Below, piece by piece: positions 17,981-26,930 of a stretch of 45,602 nucleotides of DNA; within the stretch, counting starts at the first letter, position 1, and the number at the start of each line of letters is the position of its first letter. Both the position numbers and the translations under genes were made by a program. This DNA comes from an uncultured Aquimarina sp. (GTDB lineage Bacteria; Bacteroidota; Bacteroidia; Flavobacteriales; Flavobacteriaceae), in assembly GCA_947498935.1 (NCBI GenBank), contig CANMMM010000027.1:1-45602 (forward strand), in the 5' to 3' direction. The notes beneath the pieces were generated by a model, which searched no databases, was not told where the DNA came from, and worked only from the letters and a program-made list of their open reading frames with translations.

Positions 17981-18478
17981 TTATGTTAAGCACTTAAAAT
18001 AATCGAAAGGTTCTTTACAACTTTGGCATTGAAACAATGCCTTGCAAGCAGTCGCTCCAAATGCACTAATGAGTTGTGTATCTGTAGCACCACATTGTGG
18101 GCATGGTACTATTTTTTTGTCTTCCCACAGTGCTTGTTTGTCTGCCATGGGGCTTAATGGAGGTGCAATTCCATACTCCGCCAAAGCTTTTCTACCTCTG
18201 GGCGTGATCCAATCTGTAGTCCAAGGTGGTGCGAGTACCAATGTCACCTTAGCTTGTATCTGTTTGGTTTCGAAAGTCTCGATGACTGTAGCTTGTATCA
18301 TATCCGTCGCAGGGCATCCGCTGTACGTGGGAGTAATCGCTATATGTACCTCATCAGCGACCCATTGCGCACTGCGTACCATTCCCATATCCATAATAGA
18401 AACTACTGGAATTTCAGGATCTGGAATCGTCTCTAGAATCGAGATCAACTGTGGGGCAATGGATACGGACTGTTGCAT
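17981..18478 (-). CDS. paaD: PaaD, phenylacetyl-CoA epoxidase assembly factor
   Basis: 165 residues. The N-terminal MIP18/DUF59 domain (about 10-105, with DPEIPVVSIMDMGMV and YSGCPATDMI) belongs to the Fe-S assembly type. The C-terminus is a zinc-ribbon-like pair, CPQC and CQSC (about residues 130-157), typical of PaaD. PaaD is required for the activity of the PaaABCE monooxygenase and probably helps with its metal centres. It sits 16 bases after paaC. Confidence 0.93.
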   Translation of the reverse strand: MQQSVSIAPQLISILETIPDPEIPVVSIMDMGMVRSAQWVADEVHIAITPTYSGCPATDMIQATVIETFETKQIQAKVTLVLAPPWTTDWITPRGRKALAEYGIAPPLSPMADKQALWEDKKIVPCPQCGATDTQLISAFGATACKALFQCQSCKEPFDYFKCLT

Positions 18479-18494
18479 AGGATCGTTTTTTTAA

Positions 18495-19259
18495 TTACCA
18501 TTTCATATCAGGATACGTGCGCTGCATGTATTGCATTTCTGCTAATAAATACCCCATGTGTTCGCTATGAATTCCTTCTTTTCCTCCTTTTCGAAACCAC
18601 GTTTCTGCAGGAATGGTTAGGGTCGCTTCTGTAAGTACTTCTGTTACCGTAGTCATGTAGGATTCCTTTAGGGTGCTAACATCGACCCCGACTCCTGCGT
18701 GTATAGCGGCTATATCATGCTCATTTTGGTAAAACAACTCGTCTGTAAACTTCCAAAGATCATTGATGGCTTCTTGTATTTTTTGATGGCTCTGCGCTGT
18801 CCCATCTCCTAAACGCTTGATCCAAGCGGCTGAAAACCGCTGATGATACTGTACTTCTTTGACCGATTTTTGGGCAATCGCTGCTAACATACTGTCTGTA
18901 CTCTCTTGTAATTGCGTTACTACCAAAAGGTGATACACATCAAACAAAAACTGCCGTGCCATCACATACCCAAAATGCGTATTGGGTTGTTCTACTAGCA
19001 ATACATTTCTATACTGTCGTTCAGTACGCAAAAAAGCAATGGTATCTTCTGTAGCCGACTCTCCCATGCATTGGGCTGCGTATTGGTAATAATTTCGGGT
19101 CTGCCCTAATAGATCGAGGGCAATATTGGTACACGCGATATCCGTTTCTAATGTAGGACCATGACCACATAATTGCGATAATCGCTGTCCTAGTATCAAG
19201 GAGTTATCTGCGATTCCGTAGATATACTGTATATGATTTTCGGTATTCATCTTTTCCAT
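18495..19259 (-). CDS. paaC: PaaC, phenylacetyl-CoA epoxidase structural subunit
   Basis: 254 residues of the ferritin-like fold; PaaC pairs with PaaA to form the core of the multicomponent oxygenase. Family segments seen are DNSLILGQRLSQLCGHGP near the start, DLLGQTRNYYQYAA (about 50) and KEVQYHQRFSAAW (about 133). Two start codons are possible, 19259 and 19250; the second has a slightly better spaced purine-rich stretch. It follows paaB by 19 bases. Confidence 0.95.
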   Translation of the reverse strand: MEKMNTENHIQYIYGIADNSLILGQRLSQLCGHGPTLETDIACTNIALDLLGQTRNYYQYAAQCMGESATEDTIAFLRTERQYRNVLLVEQPNTHFGYVMARQFLFDVYHLLVVTQLQESTDSMLAAIAQKSVKEVQYHQRFSAAWIKRLGDGTAQSHQKIQEAINDLWKFTDELFYQNEHDIAAIHAGVGVDVSTLKESYMTTVTEVLTEATLTIPAETWFRKGGKEGIHSEHMGYLLAEMQYMQRTYPDMKW

Positions 19260-19278
19260 TCCAATAGCATTCGTTGGG

Positions 19279-19563
19279 TTACATATGTTTTACCTCATCA
19301 GGTACTTTATAAAAAGTTGGATGTCTATATACTTTATCTTTTGCAGGTTCGAACAGCTCTCCATTATTGGCTGGATTAGATGCCGTAATGTCTTTAGACG
19401 CTACCACCCAAATGCTCACCCCTTCATTTCTACGCGTATATACATCACGTGCATTATCAAGTGCCATCGCAGCATCTGCCGCTCGTACACTACCGAAGTG
19501 TCGGTGTTCTAACCCATTTTTGCTTCTAATAAACACTTCCCATAATGGCCAATCCTGCTTCAT
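19279..19563 (-). CDS. paaB: PaaB, phenylacetyl-CoA epoxidase subunit
   Basis: 94 residues, the normal size for PaaB, with PLWEVFIRSKNGLEHRH at the N-terminus. It is a small bridging subunit of the PaaABC(E) complex. I chose the ATG at 19563 because TAGGAAT precedes it directly and homologues start with the same WPLWEVF segment; the longer frame to 19635 would overlap paaA by 44 bases. Confidence 0.95.
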   Translation of the reverse strand: MKQDWPLWEVFIRSKNGLEHRHFGSVRAADAAMALDNARDVYTRRNEGVSIWVVASKDITASNPANNGELFEPAKDKVYRHPTFYKVPDEVKHM

Positions 19564-19591
19564 ATTCCTATTTTTATTGAATTTGTACTTT

Positions 19592-20548
19592 CTATATCGC
19601 TTTCTGCAATGTTGCATCCGACTGTTTATCTGCATAGGCTACCGCTGCGTCTCTCACCCATTCGCCCTCTTCCCATGCCTTGACTCTAGCCGTTATTCGT
19701 TCTTGATTACAGGGGCCGTGCCCCTTAACTACCTGCCAGAATTCTTCCCAATCAATTGGTCCAAAATCGTACTGTTTCCGTTCGGGATTCCACTTTAGTG
19801 CTGGATCTGGAATTTGTAGGTCTAATATATCCGCTTGGGGTACTGTTTGATCTACAAATTGCTGTCGGAGTGCATCATTGGTTTTTCGTTTGAGCTTCCA
19901 CTGCATGGATTGCGCAGTATGTACAGACTCGGCGTCGGTAGGACCAAACATCATAAGAGAAGGCCACCACCATCGATTCAGTGCATCTTGCGCCATTTCT
20001 TTTTGTACTTTGGTACCATTAGCCAGTATCGTCATGATTTCGTACCCTTGTCTTTGATGAAAACTTTCTTCTTTACACACGCGTACCATGGCGCGAGCAT
20101 ACGGCCCATATGAAGTCGTACAGAGTGGTACTTGATTGATAATCGCTGCGCCATCGACTAACCATCCGATCGCCCCAATATCTGCCCATGTCAGGGTTGG
20201 GTAATTAAAAATACTCGAATATTTAGCAGTACCCTCGTGTAATTGTGCATACAATTCTTCTCGGGTTACTCCCAGTGTTTCGCATGCACTATAGAGATAC
20301 AAACCATGCCCTGCCTCGTCCTGTACTTTGGCTAGCAACGCTACTTTACGTCGCATAGAAGGAGCTCTGGTAATCCAGTTTCCTTCTGGAAGCATGCCTA
20401 CAATTTCTGAGTGCGCATGCTGTGAGATCTGGCGAATATGCGTTTTTCGATACTTCTCGGGCATCCAATCTTTGGGCTCTATCTTTTCATCCCTCGCTAT
20501 TTTTTGCTCGAAAAGTATTGCTCTATCTTTTAGGTTCTCTGTTTTCAT
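19592..20548 (-). CDS. paaA: PaaA, catalytic subunit of phenylacetyl-CoA 1,2-epoxidase
   Basis: 318 residues. PaaA holds the diiron site that epoxidises the aromatic ring of phenylacetyl-CoA with O2. The ligand helices are visible as HAHSEIVG (about 44-51) and [13 protein letters not shown] (about 73-85), with a later pair around [12 protein letters not shown] (about 155-166). I chose the second in-frame ATG at 20548 because AAGGA lies 6 bases upstream of it; the first (20554) directly abuts that sequence. It is preceded by paaE, so the reductase gene leads the operon here rather than following paaD. Confidence 0.95.
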   Translation of the reverse strand: MKTENLKDRAILFEQKIARDEKIEPKDWMPEKYRKTHIRQISQHAHSEIVGMLPEGNWITRAPSMRRKVALLAKVQDEAGHGLYLYSACETLGVTREELYAQLHEGTAKYSSIFNYPTLTWADIGAIGWLVDGAAIINQVPLCTTSYGPYARAMVRVCKEESFHQRQGYEIMTILANGTKVQKEMAQDALNRWWWPSLMMFGPTDAESVHTAQSMQWKLKRKTNDALRQQFVDQTVPQADILDLQIPDPALKWNPERKQYDFGPIDWEEFWQVVKGHGPCNQERITARVKAWEEGEWVRDAAVAYADKQSDATLQKAI

Positions 20549-20626
20549 ATCCATTCCTTTTTGTTTAGTGAAGCGAGTTACAGCACTCAGTGATTCATAC
20601 AGATACCACTACCATAGTAGTACTGA

Positions 20627-21694
20627 TTATATATCAAAATCTACTACTACTTTTGGTGTAGTAGGGATGGCTTGGCACGAAAGCACCCATCCATTATTTA
20701 CGTCCTCTACTTCGAGTGCATAATTTACTTTCATGGTGACTGCTCCTTCTACTACTTTACACTTGCAAGTACTACAGACTCCTCCTTTACACGCATAGGG
20801 CACATCTGCCCCAGCTGCCAAGGCACCGTCTAATAAAGTGCCGTCCGCTGTATGCATGACGAAATGCAATTCTTTTCCTGTAGCTACCATCGTTACCTCG
20901 GTAGCTTGCGTAGTCGTTTTAGAGGTGATCTGAGGTTGTTTTTTAGCAGCGATTCCCGAGAAAAAGAGTTCATAATGAATGTTTTGAGCATCCATACCCG
21001 CAGTTACTAATGCATCTTTGATCAAGAAGATCATATCTTTTGGCCCGCAAATAAAACAATCATCTGTATTAGAGACATCAATGATTTTTTGGGTCAGTTC
21101 TTGCATTTTTGATACAGTAAACCTTCCATTAAACAATGGGACATCTCTGTGTTCTTGTGTAAATAGGTAAAAAATTTCTACCCTGCCCAGATACGTATTG
21201 CGTATGTTTTCTAGTGTTTCTTTAAAGATGATAGACTGCACTGTTTTATTCAAAAAAAACAGCTGAAAAGAGCTTTCTGACTCTAATGCTAAGTGTGTTT
21301 TTAAAATCGAAAGAATCGGTGTGATCCCACTACCTGCTGCAAAAGCTACATATCTTTTAGCAACTTGTGGAGCGACCTCTGTAAAAAAAGTGCCTGCGGG
21401 TGGTGCAACCTCTATGCAATCGCCTACTGCTAATGTAGTATGCGCATAGGTAGAAAACACACCTCCTTCTATTTGCTTAATAGCGATTTGCCATTGATGC
21501 TCTGTAGGACTAGAGCACAAAGAATAGGAGCGTCGTACTTCTTCTCCATTGATCTGTGCTCGTAAGGTTAGGTGCTGCCCTTGTTTGTATGCAAATGTAT
21601 CGTGTAATTCCTGAGGTATCGCCAATGTAAGCGATATACAATCACTTGTCTCTTGGGCTATAGCAGCTATAGGTATGTGATGAAAATGACTCAT
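20627..21694 (-). CDS. paaE: PaaE, phenylacetyl-CoA epoxidase reductase
   Basis: 355 residues. An FAD-binding domain (about 5-105; RRSYSLCSSP at about 55) and a ferredoxin-NADP reductase-type domain (GSGITPILSILK at about 120, CGPKDMIF at about 215) are followed by a plant-type 2Fe-2S domain with CKGGVCSTCKC near residue 305. It passes electrons from NADPH to the PaaA diiron centre. I chose the ATG at 21694 (MSHFHHIPI) because homologues start there; an ATG at 21718 is possible. It is the first gene of the paa operon, with a predicted operator at 21842-21867 and a short palindromic repeat in its leader. Confidence 0.93.
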   Translation of the reverse strand: MSHFHHIPIAAIAQETSDCISLTLAIPQELHDTFAYKQGQHLTLRAQINGEEVRRSYSLCSSPTEHQWQIAIKQIEGGVFSTYAHTTLAVGDCIEVAPPAGTFFTEVAPQVAKRYVAFAAGSGITPILSILKTHLALESESSFQLFFLNKTVQSIIFKETLENIRNTYLGRVEIFYLFTQEHRDVPLFNGRFTVSKMQELTQKIIDVSNTDDCFICGPKDMIFLIKDALVTAGMDAQNIHYELFFSGIAAKKQPQITSKTTTQATEVTMVATGKELHFVMHTADGTLLDGALAAGADVPYACKGGVCSTCKCKVVEGAVTMKVNYALEVEDVNNGWVLSCQAIPTTPKVVVDFDI

Positions 21695-21750
21695 AGGGAT
21701 ACAAACTATATTGTACACGTAGCGAAGTAATACCTGCTTTTTTAATTGCC

Positions 21751-21806
21751 GAAGTGGTTTAAACTTTTTATAATTTGCTATAAAAACGAAAAAGCCTAAA
21801 CCACTT
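21751..21806. repeat. Palindromic element, shortened copy D (paa leader)
   Basis: 56 bases. Begins GAAGTGGTTTAAACTTTTTA, continues with ATTTGCTATAAAAACGA and then jumps straight to the closing CCTAAACCACTT. It keeps the outer arms of the 160-bp element and lacks about 100 bases of the middle. It lies between the predicted paa operator/promoter and the paaE start, so it should be part of the paa mRNA leader. Confidence 0.9.
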
Positions 21807-21841
21807 TGAGTCCAAAAAAGCCTAGCAACTACTTCTTTTCC

Positions 21842-21867
21842 ATAAAACTAACAATTGTTAGTTTTAT
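21842..21867 (-). promoter_or_regulatory. paaR box: Predicted PaaR-type operator and promoter of the paa operon
   Basis: A perfect 26-bp palindrome centred between 21854 and 21855, core CTAACA-AT-TGTTAG. It fits the PaaR site pattern CNAACGnnCGTTNG except for A/T at the inner G/C. On the minus strand it overlaps TAGTTTTA (21843-21850), close to the Bacteroidota -7 consensus TAnnTTTG, with TTG at 21871-21873 spaced 20 bases upstream. A repressor bound here would block the promoter. Confidence 0.75.
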
Positions 21868-21891
21868 AAGCAAGTAATTTTCTGTAATTTT

Positions 21892-22461
21892 TTAGATTAT
21901 CCCCTTGAGTAATACAGATATCATATCTTTTTTAAGGATGGCTGCATCGATATTCTGCTGTTTTGGATACCAAAGGTATAATGTACGCAACGTAGATAAG
22001 GTAGAAAACACAATGATCTCTACATTAGATGATTTAATTTCACCAGCTTTGAGTCCTTTGATCACTATTTTTCTAAAGTTTTCTTCATAATCTCTTCGCA
22101 TTTTTTCGAAATACAAGAGGTTTTCTTCCTCTAAGTGCATCCAATCATTATTTAAGGAAGCCAATCCATCAGAATTACGCAATGTTACATCTATATGTAA
22201 GCTGATAATTTTCTCTAACTTTTCTACACAATTAATATCAGACGCTGCAATAGCGTTCATACCAGTGGTAAACTCTTCGGCCAAGTCTATGATAATAGTC
22301 GATAAGATTTCTTGTTTAGACTGTATATGATTGTAGAGACTCGCTGCTTTGATCCCCATGGCTTTTGCTAAGTCTCTCATGGTTACCGCACTGTACCCTT
22401 TTTCTTTAAAAAGAATCGCTGCCGCATTGATTATTTCCTGTTTTCTGCTTTCAACTTTCAT
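21892..22461 (-). CDS. TetR-family regulator, probable PaaR
   Basis: 189 residues. The N-terminal helix-turn-helix (about 5-50) has the TetR signature TMRDLAKAMGIKAASLYNHI followed by QSKQEIL; the ligand-binding region is variable. I chose the ATG at 22461 (MKVESRKQEI) because TetR proteins begin just before this helix; the longer frame to 22530 adds residues of no family character. It lies directly upstream of the paa operon on the same strand, with the operator between its stop and paaE. By position it is the likely repressor of the pathway, released by phenylacetyl-CoA in known PaaR systems; the effector here is an inference. Confidence 0.88.
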   Translation of the reverse strand: MKVESRKQEIINAAAILFKEKGYSAVTMRDLAKAMGIKAASLYNHIQSKQEILSTIIIDLAEEFTTGMNAIAASDINCVEKLEKIISLHIDVTLRNSDGLASLNNDWMHLEEENLLYFEKMRRDYEENFRKIVIKGLKAGEIKSSNVEIIVFSTLSTLRTLYLWYPKQQNIDAAILKKDMISVLLKGII

Positions 22462-22611
22462 ATAAATAAGATACTGGTATATGTTGCAATAGTAACCATT
22501 TGTTGTTTTCTTTTGGTAAAAATCAGACAATAATCACTAAAATTATGATAATTTTACAGTAATAGTGTAATTTAACGTGCCTTAGAAGTATCCTATTTTA
22601 AAATCGAAAAG

Positions 22612-23025
22612 ATGAAGTATTTATTTTTTTCACTGGTATTTCTGTACAACTTCATGAGTTGTACAAGTACAAACAAACCTGCTAGTAAGGAAACTACAAA
22701 AAACGACACGGTGCTCAGTGGTAATTATTTAGTAACAACCCTCTACGGCGAAGATGTAACAGCACATAACCTAACTATGATCTTCACTCCTCATACCACC
22801 TCTGTACAAGGGTTTGCAGGTTGTAATCAATATTCCGCTAATTACACTATGGAAGCCCGTACATTTCGAATTGGGTTTCCTACAGCTACTAAAATATATT
22901 GCGAAAACGATTCCACCGAACGATTATTCTTTAAAGCACTATTAGAAATACATGGAGTCGATAAGAACAAACTGACATTGCTGGATCGTACAGAAGATAC
23001 TATCGTTATCCTAAAAAGATTATAA
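22612..23025 (+). CDS. META domain lipoprotein (HslJ-like)
   Basis: 137 residues. A short signal peptide ends at a lipobox-like NFMSC (cysteine at about 17). The mature part is a single META domain with the characteristic GFAGCNQYSANYTM (about 65-78) and KIYCEN (about 95). Such proteins are envelope proteins of unclear function related to E. coli HslJ. It is transcribed away from the TetR gene and stands alone, followed by a decayed palindromic repeat. Confidence 0.88.
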   Translation: MKYLFFSLVFLYNFMSCTSTNKPASKETTKNDTVLSGNYLVTTLYGEDVTAHNLTMIFTPHTTSVQGFAGCNQYSANYTMEARTFRIGFPTATKIYCENDSTERLFFKALLEIHGVDKNKLTLLDRTEDTIVILKRL

Positions 23026-23049
23026 CTAGCATAGGCATTAGTAATGCAT

Positions 23050-23168
23050 AGCTATAAATTTATCGATTTTTCACAATAGCAATTTGAGTTGCAAACACTA
23101 CTATTCTAAAAAAATGCATTCGGTCACAAAATCTTCGATATCGGCTGCAATAAAAAAAAGTAAACACC
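23050..23168. repeat. Palindromic element, decayed copy F
   Basis: Starts with gctataaa, then contains gcaatttgagttgcaa and, near the end, tcacaaaatcttcgatat..gctgcaataaaaaaa. These follow the order of segments in the full element (35482-35641), but the terminal arms are lost and many bases differ. It lies between the META lipoprotein and the first protease gene. Limits are approximate. Confidence 0.6.
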
Positions 23169-23211
23169 AACTTCTATACGATCACTGGATCACTGCTTGA
23201 TACGTACGTAT

Positions 23212-24879
23212 TTATTTCTGAACAACTAATTTGTTAGTAAAAACAGCATTGGTATCTAAATCATTTACAATCATAAAATAAACACCTATGCCTGCATGCG
23301 TAACATCTACTATATCGTTTTCGTTATTTATGAAACCTGCAGCTATTTTTTTACCTACTAGATCAACTACAGTATAGGCTAATCTACTTCGATTGCTGTT
23401 TAATAGGTTAAAAATCCCTGTCGATGGATTTGGAAAAATAGTTATATTGGTATTAATGGTATCTTCTAAATATTTATCATCGAGACTTGCTCGCTCAGTA
23501 GCGCTATAGGTCACGGAATTAAGTACCATAGTCCCTGTATTTTCTGGATCTAGCCAATCTGCCAATCGCGTAGATTTTGCATTCCCTTGTCCCCAAGATA
23601 TATCAAACCTACCATACATATCAAACAAGTTATTATCTACCAAACCATTGCACTTAGCAGATCCTCCTGCCAATTGCCCTATAATTCTTCCTTGAGCATC
23701 AAATAGGGGAGATCCTGAAGATCCACTTTCTGTAGCACCCTTATCCCAATTAGTTACTTGCCACATATCAGCACGTTCTCCCATAAACGATACTTGCTGC
23801 TTAGATAATCGATGATTTTCTCTGCTGACTTTCATTACATCTCCACTTGGGTGATGTATACCCACTACAAAATCTGAAGGTATTTCTCCTGAACGATCCC
23901 ATCCTGCTAATTCCAAATCCCAATCAGGATCCAACCCTCCGCTGATAGTTAATAACCTTACATCAGAATTCGTATTGGTTACTAATGTTTTTGCACCACT
24001 TGTCGTATGTTTATCTAACGGAGTTGTACTGCTACTCGTAGATGCACATGATGAAGTAGGACTCACCCAATTAAAACGAAAAGCCCAGGTAGCGGAATCA
24101 CCTTTATCACAGTGATTCGCTGTTAGGAAAAAGGGGATTCCATTAGTATTTACATTATTAATCAAGGCTCCCGAGCAGACAAAACCATCCATAACGATCA
24201 ATGCTACAGAATGTCGTAATCGTTCTTTTTGAGCATCAAAATCGTCTCCTATTGAACAATTAACATCTAAATGACAACTCCCAGAAGAATTGATCGATTT
24301 TTCTACAGATTTAGAAACCGATCTATATCCATGAATCACCTTTGACAAAAACAATTTTCCTTGCCCTATCACAGCTTTGGGTTCTAAATATTCTATCCAT
24401 ATTTTACTTCCTTCGACCATCCATGTTCCTAATAACTTATCTGTATTGTTAAATGCATCTGTATACGCTCCTAACAAATCTGTTTTTTCATCATTATAGA
24501 AGTATACACTTGCTCCTTTAGGCAATTGATATGTACTAAATACAAAATTTAAAGTGTTTGCGTCTTTTGAATGGATAAGTGCTCTATACAGGTGATCTCC
24601 GTTTGGCAACACCTCTAACATACCATCGTGAATAATATCTATGGCTACATCAAACTCATATCCAAACCGATATGCTTTGCCCATAATCTGGTCATTGATC
24701 CTATCTTCTGATTGGATTTTTTGAAGATCAAAATCTGGCATGGTAAACTGCTTGATTCCACTTTTAGAGATAGAACTATTGTCCTGCTCCCAACTTACTG
24801 GCACCCCTGTGTTCGTTACCTGAGCGATCAAAAAATGAATGCTACATACTAAAAAAAGAAAAACGATTCTTTTGTGCAT
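23212..24879 (-). CDS. T9SS-exported trypsin-like serine protease (lysyl endopeptidase type)
   Basis: 555 residues. Signal peptide (1-19). The chymotrypsin-fold domain has its triad at H256 (LTANHC), D306 (SDVRLL) and S388 (SGSSGSPLFD). GIHHPSGDVMKVSRE is a segment also seen in lysyl endopeptidases. The C-terminal 75 residues (from about ITIFPNPSTGIFNL) are a type IX secretion sorting domain ending in KLVVQK, so the enzyme should be exported and anchored or released. An N-terminal region (about 40-185) precedes the protease domain. It is a paralogue of the next gene and is transcribed in the same direction. A possible -7 box, TATTTTTG, is seen on the minus strand at 24966-24973. Confidence 0.88.
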   Translation of the reverse strand: MHKRIVFLFLVCSIHFLIAQVTNTGVPVSWEQDNSSISKSGIKQFTMPDFDLQKIQSEDRINDQIMGKAYRFGYEFDVAIDIIHDGMLEVLPNGDHLYRALIHSKDANTLNFVFSTYQLPKGASVYFYNDEKTDLLGAYTDAFNNTDKLLGTWMVEGSKIWIEYLEPKAVIGQGKLFLSKVIHGYRSVSKSVEKSINSSGSCHLDVNCSIGDDFDAQKERLRHSVALIVMDGFVCSGALINNVNTNGIPFFLTANHCDKGDSATWAFRFNWVSPTSSCASTSSSTTPLDKHTTSGAKTLVTNTNSDVRLLTISGGLDPDWDLELAGWDRSGEIPSDFVVGIHHPSGDVMKVSRENHRLSKQQVSFMGERADMWQVTNWDKGATESGSSGSPLFDAQGRIIGQLAGGSAKCNGLVDNNLFDMYGRFDISWGQGNAKSTRLADWLDPENTGTMVLNSVTYSATERASLDDKYLEDTINTNITIFPNPSTGIFNLLNSNRSRLAYTVVDLVGKKIAAGFINNENDIVDVTHAGIGVYFMIVNDLDTNAVFTNKLVVQK

Positions 24880-25238
24880 ATTAATGAGTTTTTAAGAGTA
24901 TCGCTTGTGTAATATATTTCTAAAAAAAAGCCCTTATTAAAACATACTCCACAATTAATTGGTCTCAAAAATACATAAATATTACTTTTTTAACTAAAAT
25001 TTTTAAAAACACCTACTTTTTGTACACTTTTGACGCACCAGTATCGCTGTAGTGTACTATCTTTTATCTATAGTATATGGGCATGAACACTCACTACATT
25101 AATTAACAAAAAAACAAACACTTAGCAACACCACTTAGCAATAAAGCAATGCATCAGAATACGAAAGCGAGAAATAGATGATAGTTCCTAAAAACTAAGG
25201 AAAAAACCGAATGCTTTATGCACTCTATTCAAAAAACA
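24880..25238. other. Intergenic region between the two protease genes
   Basis: Contains the TATTTTTG -7-like box on the minus strand (24966-24973), which could drive the 23212-24879 gene independently of its upstream paralogue. I see no gene, RNA or repeat in the rest, which is AT-rich with stops in all frames. Confidence 0.5.
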
Positions 25239-26930
25239 TCAATACGAGGCTACAACTATTTTATCTGAAGTAATTTTTCCAGTAGCCATCTCTTTGAGCT
25301 CTACAAAATAAATTCCAGTAGCTACTGACGATAAATCTAGGTTTTTTTGTTGTGCATTGAGTACACCTTCCAAAACTCTAGTACCATACATATTCACTAC
25401 TACATACTCAAATTCTTTATTCTTGGTATTGGCTGCAATCATAGTTCCTGTAGTAGGGTTTGGAAACAAAATGACCGCTGCGGTTGCTGGATTCACCACA
25501 TCAATTTCATCACATGCATTTTTTCCTTCTAATTCTTCTGAAAGCATATTCAATACTAAACATCCTTTGTTTGTAGGATCTAACCACTCTGCTAGTCTTG
25601 TTTCTTTGGTTCTTCCTGTGCTCCAAGATATGGCAAAACGACCAAAGAAATCGCTTCTGGCATTATCAAAAAGTCCTATGCAGGCAGCTGACCCTCCATA
25701 CAGTTGTCCAATAATCCTACCATTCTGATCAAACAATGCGCCACCAGAAGACCCACCTTCTGTAACGCCTAGCTCCCATCCTTGCCCTTCAACAGTAATA
25801 TCCCACGTCTCTGCAAAAGGGGTTCCTCCTCCAGAGTTTTGTCTTTTTTTCTCTACAGGTGAATCGTCTCTACTGATTTTCATTAAATCTCCCCTTGGAT
25901 GATGTATCGATACCACATACTCTGGAAAATTGTCTGTACGATCCCATCCTGCCCATTCTAAATCCCATTCTTCGTCTAGTCCGCCTAAAATTTCTATCAA
26001 TTCTACATCTGACTCTTCATTTTTGGCTAATACCTTGGCACCACCTGTTACTTGGTAATAATTCTCTTCTCCATTATCCTGACTCGGTTCAAATTGTGCA
26101 CACACCGTATTACTACTTACCCAATTGAAGCGGAAAGACCATAAGTTTTCTTCTCCAGCACAATGATTGGCCGTAAGTAGATAAGGCGCTCTATCATTAC
26201 TGGTATTATTGATCAAGGTTCCTGTACACCAACTAATTCCATTATTCAGAATAAGTGCTACAGATTTCTTAAGTTGATCTCTAAGTGCATTAAAATCCTC
26301 ACCTACATCGCAATTCACATCTAGATTACAGGGTCTTGATTCATTGAGTCCTTTTTCAAGTGTTTTAAAATTAGGGACACTTCTATATCCATGTACTACC
26401 GATCCTATATGTAATTTTCCTTGTCCACTTGTATGGGCTGGCACATAATATTCTAGTGTAATTGTATCACCATCAGCAATCCAAGTTCCTAATGACTTAT
26501 ACTTGTTATTCATTTTACTGGTATACGCCCCTAATACAAAACTTTTGTCCTGATTGTACACATACACTTCTTGTCCTTCTACCAATTCGAATACATCAAA
26601 AATAAAATTGAGTGTCAATGCTCCTTTAGAAGTAAACGTAATCTTCCATAGGCTATCGCCATTTGGTAATTCCTGCCATATCCCAGAATTACTTGGATCA
26701 ACATCCACCTCGAATTCGTACCCAAATCGATAGGGTTTCCCTCCCTGAAGGTCATTTGCCACGTCTTCTGTCAGCTGTTTTTGAAGATCAAAAGAAGGCA
26801 TTTCAATTACAGGAATAGTGATGTTTGATTTTTGTTGTACAAAAGAACTGCGTGGTGATTGATTGGTAATCTGTCCCATACAAACCCCTACGATCATAAC
26901 ACTATACAAACATGCAATTAATTTTTTCAT
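25239..26930 (-). CDS. T9SS-exported trypsin-like serine protease, tandem paralogue
   Basis: 563 residues. Signal peptide (1-19), N-terminal region with GKPYRFGYEFEV shared with its neighbour, and a protease domain with triad H256 (LTANHC), D308 (SDVELIE) and S395 (GGSSGGALFD). The C-terminal sorting domain starts at about VILFPNPTTGTM and ends in KIVVASY. Colinear similarity with 23212-24879 over the whole length shows a tandem duplication that has since diverged. A good -7 box, TACTTTTG, lies on the minus strand at 27016-27023. Lysine-specific cleavage is only suggested by the subfamily. Confidence 0.88.
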   Translation of the reverse strand: MKKLIACLYSVMIVGVCMGQITNQSPRSSFVQQKSNITIPVIEMPSFDLQKQLTEDVANDLQGGKPYRFGYEFEVDVDPSNSGIWQELPNGDSLWKITFTSKGALTLNFIFDVFELVEGQEVYVYNQDKSFVLGAYTSKMNNKYKSLGTWIADGDTITLEYYVPAHTSGQGKLHIGSVVHGYRSVPNFKTLEKGLNESRPCNLDVNCDVGEDFNALRDQLKKSVALILNNGISWCTGTLINNTSNDRAPYLLTANHCAGEENLWSFRFNWVSSNTVCAQFEPSQDNGEENYYQVTGGAKVLAKNEESDVELIEILGGLDEEWDLEWAGWDRTDNFPEYVVSIHHPRGDLMKISRDDSPVEKKRQNSGGGTPFAETWDITVEGQGWELGVTEGGSSGGALFDQNGRIIGQLYGGSAACIGLFDNARSDFFGRFAISWSTGRTKETRLAEWLDPTNKGCLVLNMLSEELEGKNACDEIDVVNPATAAVILFPNPTTGTMIAANTKNKEFEYVVVNMYGTRVLEGVLNAQQKNLDLSSVATGIYFVELKEMATGKITSDKIVVASY

